Positions 23,885 through 24,025 of a stretch of 24,025 bases of DNA are shown one piece after another. Below the pieces are notes generated by a model. It made no database searches and was not told where the DNA came from. It was given only the letters and a program-made list of their open reading frames with translations. The DNA comes from an uncultured Veillonella sp. GTDB taxonomy: Bacteria; Bacillota; Negativicutes; Veillonellales; Veillonellaceae. A program made the translations under genes and the position numbers. Each line of letters begins with the position of its first letter. Positions within the stretch are counted from its first letter, which is position 1. The DNA lies in assembly GCF_937981445.1 (NCBI RefSeq), contig NZ_CALJON010000002.1, forward strand, positions 1 to 24,025, read 5' to 3'.

Positions 23885-23971
23885 AAGTTTAACAAAGTTA
23901 CCGTATTTCTAAATCTTGAGGGATTTTAGAAACAAACTACATTAAACTAATGTAAAAAAACATAAAAAAAA

Positions 23972-24025
23972 TGGCGACCCCGATCAGATTTGAACTGACG
24001 ATCTTCGCCGTGACAGGGCGACATG
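23972..24025 (-). tRNA. tRNA-Asp(GTC), 3' part (runs off right edge)
   Basis: The 3' 54 nt are present: anticodon loop CTGTCAC (GTC) between GCC and GGC, T arm GTCAG-TTCAAAT-CTGAT, acceptor 3' side CGGGGTC, discriminator G and CCA. The G73 discriminator is the Asp identity base. Confidence 0.9.

Noticed and set aside
23681..23929. 82-codon plus-strand reading frame
   Set aside because: It reads antisense through tRNA-Leu and tRNA-Phe and has no ribosome-binding site.

Overview
The window looks like a chromosomal housekeeping segment from a low-GC bacterium of the Firmicutes/Negativicutes type, most likely Veillonella or a close relative. That placement is an inference from AT-rich codon use, strong AGGAGG ribosome-binding sites with ATG/GTG/TTG starts, consensus TTGACA/TATAAT promoters, a SAM-I riboswitch, and gene families such as DUF4127, DUF4931 and YerC. 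No phage, IS element, plasmid or CRISPR signature is visible. Most genes lie on the minus strand; the exceptions are a three-gene plus-strand block (6721-8572) and an AGCS symporter (22184-23608).

Left end (1-2264): the 5' part of tuf (EF-Tu) with its own promoter, then a CycA-type amino acid permease broken by one missing base, then a five-gene tRNA operon read as Thr(TGT)-Tyr-fMet-Thr(GGT)-Met from a consensus promoter. 2444-6614: uppP with a structured leader, a membrane-anchored metallophosphoesterase carrying an internal twin-arginine motif, mutY, and an MTH1-like Nudix hydrolase. The last two form a plausible oxidised-guanine (GO) defence pair.

6721-8572 (plus): a GalT/HIT-like DUF4931 protein, a cytosolic metallophosphoesterase and an unrecognised 76-aa protein, followed by an 18-bp tandem repeat and a strong terminator. 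8913-12952: a DUF1232 protein, a large protein with a hydrophobic domain and a long LEA-like 11-mer coiled tail, an SDR oxidoreductase, a TauE/SafE exporter and a YerC/TrpR-like regulator.

13000-15008: a methionine ABC importer unit, SAM-I riboswitch-attenuator-metN-metI-terminator. It lacks metQ, and metN carries a one-base frameshift in an A/T run. 15042-17707: a small polytopic membrane protein, a D-amino-acid transaminase and a family 3 membrane acyltransferase. 17737-21762: a secreted DUF4127 protein, a five-unit 25-bp tandem repeat, a TRIC/YadS channel and nhaA. 22184-24025: an alanine/glycine:cation symporter, a 17-bp perfect terminator hairpin, and a Leu-Phe-Asp tRNA operon running off the right end.

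Themes: D-alanine/glycine handling and envelope precursors (cycA-like, dat, AGCS, uppP), methionine uptake under SAM control, nucleotide-pool hygiene, and monovalent cation homeostasis (NhaA, TRIC). Two genes, cycA and metN, each lack exactly one base at a short A/T homopolymer and are otherwise intact, so assembly error is as likely as real decay. I see no convincing new defence or mobile system; the best unexplained items are the 6721-8572 operon, the LEA-like protein, the phosphoesterase with an internal Tat-like motif, and the two tandem-repeat arrays.
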